Below, piece after piece: positions 60,986 through 64,000 of a stretch of 64,000 nucleotides of DNA; within the stretch, counting starts at the first letter, position 1; the number at the start of each line of letters is the position of its first letter. The stretch spans positions 33,879,501-33,943,500 of the forward strand of contig NC_079878.1 in assembly GCF_029227915.1 (NCBI RefSeq). The letters are read 5' to 3'. This DNA comes from Hydractinia symbiolongicarpus. Lineage: Eukaryota > Cnidaria > Hydrozoa > Anthoathecata > Hydractiniidae. The position numbers were made by a program, and so were the translations under genes. Below the pieces are notes generated by a model. The model was not told the DNA's origin and made no database searches. It saw only the letters and a list, made by a program, of their open reading frames with translations.

Positions 60986-62141
60986 CTAAGTCCCACAGTT
61001 AATCGTTTCACTGTTAAAAGCCATGCAACCTAGTAATATGAGAAAAATATCGCTAAATACATGTTGGTACCAATATGTGACCCAACCGGTGTAACTCAAA
61101 CGGACTGACACCGTTAGAAAGTCAATAAAATGTAATTTTGAAACTGTCGCTATTTCTTCAGCGCGCGATAACGGCTAGGATTGGTCCCACAGCAAAAAAT
61201 GACTTATAAATCTAAATTTTTAAATGGAGCGCTACCACAGCGCCCAGTGTAATCCCTGAGTTCCGGCAATCATGTCAAATAAAGAAAAATGTTATTTCTA
61301 GGAGTCCAATTTTCTCATTTATCACATTTATCAGGTCACAGTCCAAAGTTAGTTCATTTAAGTCCCACAGTCAATCGTTTCACTGTTAAAAGCGATGCAA
61401 CCTAGTGATATCAGGTAAATATCGCAAAATACATTTGGTACGAATATGTGACCCAACCATTGTAACTCAAACGGACTGACTACGTTAGAAAGTCAATAAA
61501 ATGTAGTTTTTGAAACTGTCGCTATTTCTTTAGCGCGCAATAACATCTAGGATTGGTCCCACAGTAAAAAATGACTTATTAATCTAAATTTTTAAATAAA
61601 GCGCTACCACATCTCCCAGTGTAATCGCTGAGTTCCGCAATCACGTCAAATTAGGAAAAATGTTTTTTCTTGGAGTCCAATTGTCTCATTTATCACATTT
61701 ATCAGGTCACAGTCCAAATTTAGTTCAACTAAGTCCCACAGTCAATCGTTTCATTGTTAAAAGCGATGCAACCTATTAATATGTGAAAAATATCGCTAAA
61801 TACATGTTGATACGAATATGTGACGCAACCGTTGTAACTGAAGCGGATTAATACCGTTAGAAAGTCAATGAAATGTGGTTTTTGAAACTGTTGCTACATC
61901 TTCAGCGCGCAATAACGGCTAGGATTGGTCCCACAGTAAAGAATGACTTACTTATTTATATTTTTAAATGAAGCGCTACCACAGCGCCCAGTATAATCGC
62001 TGAGTTCCGGCAATCACGTCAAATTAAAAAAAATGTTATTTCTAGGAGTTCAATTCTCTCATTTATAACATTTATCAGGTCACAGTCCAAAGTTAGTTCA
62101 ATTAAGTCCCACAGTCAATCGTTTCACTGTTAAAAGCGATG

Positions 62142-62515
62142 CAACCTAGTAATATGAGAAAAATATCGCTAAATACATGTTGGTACGATTATGTGACCCA
62201 ACCGGTGTAACTCAAACGGACTGACACCGTTAGAAAGTCAATGAAATGTAGTTTTTGAAACTGTCGCTATTTCTTAAGCGCGCGATAACGGCTAGGATTG
62301 GTCCCACAGCAAAAAATGACTTATAAATCTAAATTTTTAAATGAAGCGCTACCACAGCGCCCAGTGTAATCCCTGAGTTCCGGCAATCATGTCAAATAAA
62401 GAAGAATGTTATTTCTAGGAGTCTAATTTTCTCATTTATCACATTTATCAGGTCACAGTTCAAAATTAGTTCATTTAAGTCCCACAGTCAATCGTTTCAC
62501 TGTTAAAAGCGATGC
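62142..62515. repeat. Uninterrupted monomer matching the insertion site
   Basis: This monomer and its neighbours match both flanks of the island. Its left part resembles 49206-49427 ('agcaaaaaatgacttataaa'). Its right part carries the rare variants also found after 53947 ('atttctaggagtctaatt', 'tcacagttcaaa', 'gtgatattagg', 'ccaactattgcaac'). It reads 'cagcgcccagtgtaatccc' with no interruption, so it works as an empty-site reference. Confidence 0.8.
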
Positions 62516-64000
62516 AACCTAGTGATATTAGGTAAATATCGCAAAATACATGTTGGTACGAATATGTGACCCAACTATTGCAACTCAAACGGACTGACAC
62601 CGTTAGAAAGTCAATAAAATGTAGTTCTTGACACTGTCGCTATTTCTTCAACGCGCGATAACGGCTAGGATTGGTCCCACAGCAAAAAATGACTTATAAA
62701 TCTAAATTTTTAAATGAAGCGCAACCACAGCGCCCAGTGTAATCGCTGAGTTCCGGCAATCACGTCAAGTTAAGAAGAATGTTTTTTCTTGGAGGCCAAT
62801 TGTCTCATTTATCACATTTATCAGGTCAAGGTGCAAAGTTAGTTCATTTAAGTCCCACAGTCAATCGTTTCATTGTTAATAGCGATGCAACCTAGTAATT
62901 TCAGGAAAATATCCCTAAATACATGTTGGTACCAATTTGTGACCCAACCGTTGTAACTCAAACGGACTGCCTACGTTAGAAAGTCAATGAAATGTAGTTT
63001 TTGAAACTGTCGCTATTTCTTTAGGGCGCAATAACGGCTAGAATTGGTCCCACAGTAAAAAATGACTTATTAATCTAAATTTTTAAATAAAACGCTACCA
63101 CAGCGCCCAGTGTAATCGCTGAGTTCCGGCAATCACGTCAAATTAAGAAAAATGTTTTTTCTTGGAGTCCAATTGTCGCATTTATCACATTTATCAGGTC
63201 ACAGTCCAAAGTTAGTTCAATTAAGTCCCACAGTCAATCGTTTCATTGTTAAAAGCGATGCAACCTATTAATATGTGAAAAATATCGCTAAATACATGTT
63301 TGTACGAATATGTGACGCAACCGTTGTAACTGAAGCGGATTGATACCGTTAGAAAGTCAATGAAATGTGGTTTTTGAAACTGTTGCTACATCTTCAGCGT
63401 GCAATAACAGCTAGGATTGGTCCCACAGTAAAGAATGACTTACTTATTTATAATTTTAAATGTAGCGCTACCACAGCGCCCAGTGTAATCGCTAAGTTCC
63501 GGCAATCACGTCAAATTAAAAAGAATGTTATTTCTTGGAGTCCAATTGTCTCCCTTACCACATTTATTAGGTCACAGTCCGAAGTTTGTTCAATTAAGTC
63601 CCACAGTCAATCGTTTCATAGTTAAAAGCGATGCAACCTAGTAATATCAGAAAAATATCGCAAAATACATGTTGGTACGAATATGTGACCCAACTATTGC
63701 AACTCAAACGGACTGACACCGTTAGAAAGTCAATAAAATGTAGTTCTTGAAACTGTCGCTATTTCTTCAACGCGCGATAACGGCTAGGATTGGTCCCACA
63801 GCAAAAAATGACTTATAAATCTAAATTTTTAAATGAAGCGCAACCACAGCGCCCAGTGTAATCGCTGAGTTCCGGCAATCACGTCAAGTTAAGAAGAATG
63901 TTTTTTCTTGGAGGCCAATTGTCTCATTTATCACATTTATCAGGTCACGGTGCAAAGTTAGTTCATTTAAGTCCCACAGTCAATCGTTTCATTGTTAATA

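Larger units (their letters stand above)
53947..64000. repeat. Satellite DNA array, 373-bp monomer, right segment
   Basis: The same satellite resumes in the same orientation and in exact register after the island. Anchors 'caacctag' lie at 54100 and 54473, 373 bp apart. About 27 monomers are visible and the array runs off the right end. Subtypes here, such as 'gcgcagtaacgg' with the one-base insertion 'cttgggagt', are shared with 42-45 kb of the left segment. Both segments are therefore one array split by an insertion. Local duplications of 2, 3 and about 6-7 monomers are present. Confidence 0.96.

Noticed and set aside
63365-63625. 86-codon open frame in the right array
   Set aside because: Chance open frame in satellite DNA, not conserved in related monomers.
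1-64000. tRNA or rRNA genes
   Set aside because: No cloverleaf-like sequence with a TTCGAATCC-type arm and no familiar rRNA core was seen in either strand by eye; a tRNAscan/Infernal run would settle it.

Overview
The window is eukaryotic, almost certainly from an invertebrate animal genome. It is dominated by one AT-rich satellite DNA and contains no prokaryotic-type gene. The satellite is a head-to-tail array of a monomer of about 373 bp. The anchor 'caacctag' recurs at 28, 401, 774, 1147, 1520, 1893, 2266 and 2639, always 373 bp apart. It fills positions 1-49427 (about 132 monomers) and 53947-64000 (about 27 monomers, running off the window). All monomers lie in the same orientation. Spliced introns, TAGCTAGC-type low-complexity runs and a cnidarian/sponge-like inverted repeat weakly suggest a sponge or cnidarian; I cannot fix the species.

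The array is not a simple homogeneous tandem. Adjacent monomers usually differ by many substitutions, while copies several monomers apart are almost identical. This is higher-order repeat (HOR) organisation, as in primate alpha satellite. Units of 9 (3358 bp), 8 (2983 bp), 6 (2235 bp) and 5 (1862 bp) monomers are each present as two adjacent copies. Longer dispersed duplications join 16.4-19.9 kb with 37.2-41.1 kb, 5.8-9.9 kb with 24.4-28.6 kb, and 4.6-7.7 kb with 28.8-31.9 kb. Hybrid monomers at the block edges look like unequal-crossover junctions.

Positions 49428-53946 are a 4519-bp non-satellite island. It starts and ends with a 16-bp terminal inverted repeat (14/16 matching) and is flanked by a 2-bp direct repeat, CA. 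Removing the island plus one CA restores exactly one 373-bp monomer (anchors 49206 and 54100). A closely related uninterrupted monomer at about 62142-62515 serves as an empty-site reference. The island is therefore best read as a DNA transposon, or transposon-borne segment, inserted into the satellite.

The island carries one convincing gene on the minus strand. Three exons (52663-52099, 51687-51468, 51292-50590) are joined by two introns with GT..AG ends and matching phases, giving a predicted protein of 495 aa. I do not recognise the family; a transposon-encoded role is an inference from the flanking inverted repeats. The rest of the island is AT-rich non-coding DNA with short microsatellites, a 12-bp stem hairpin and a 66-bp imperfect palindrome. 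The short open frames inside the satellite are chance frames and are not annotated as genes.
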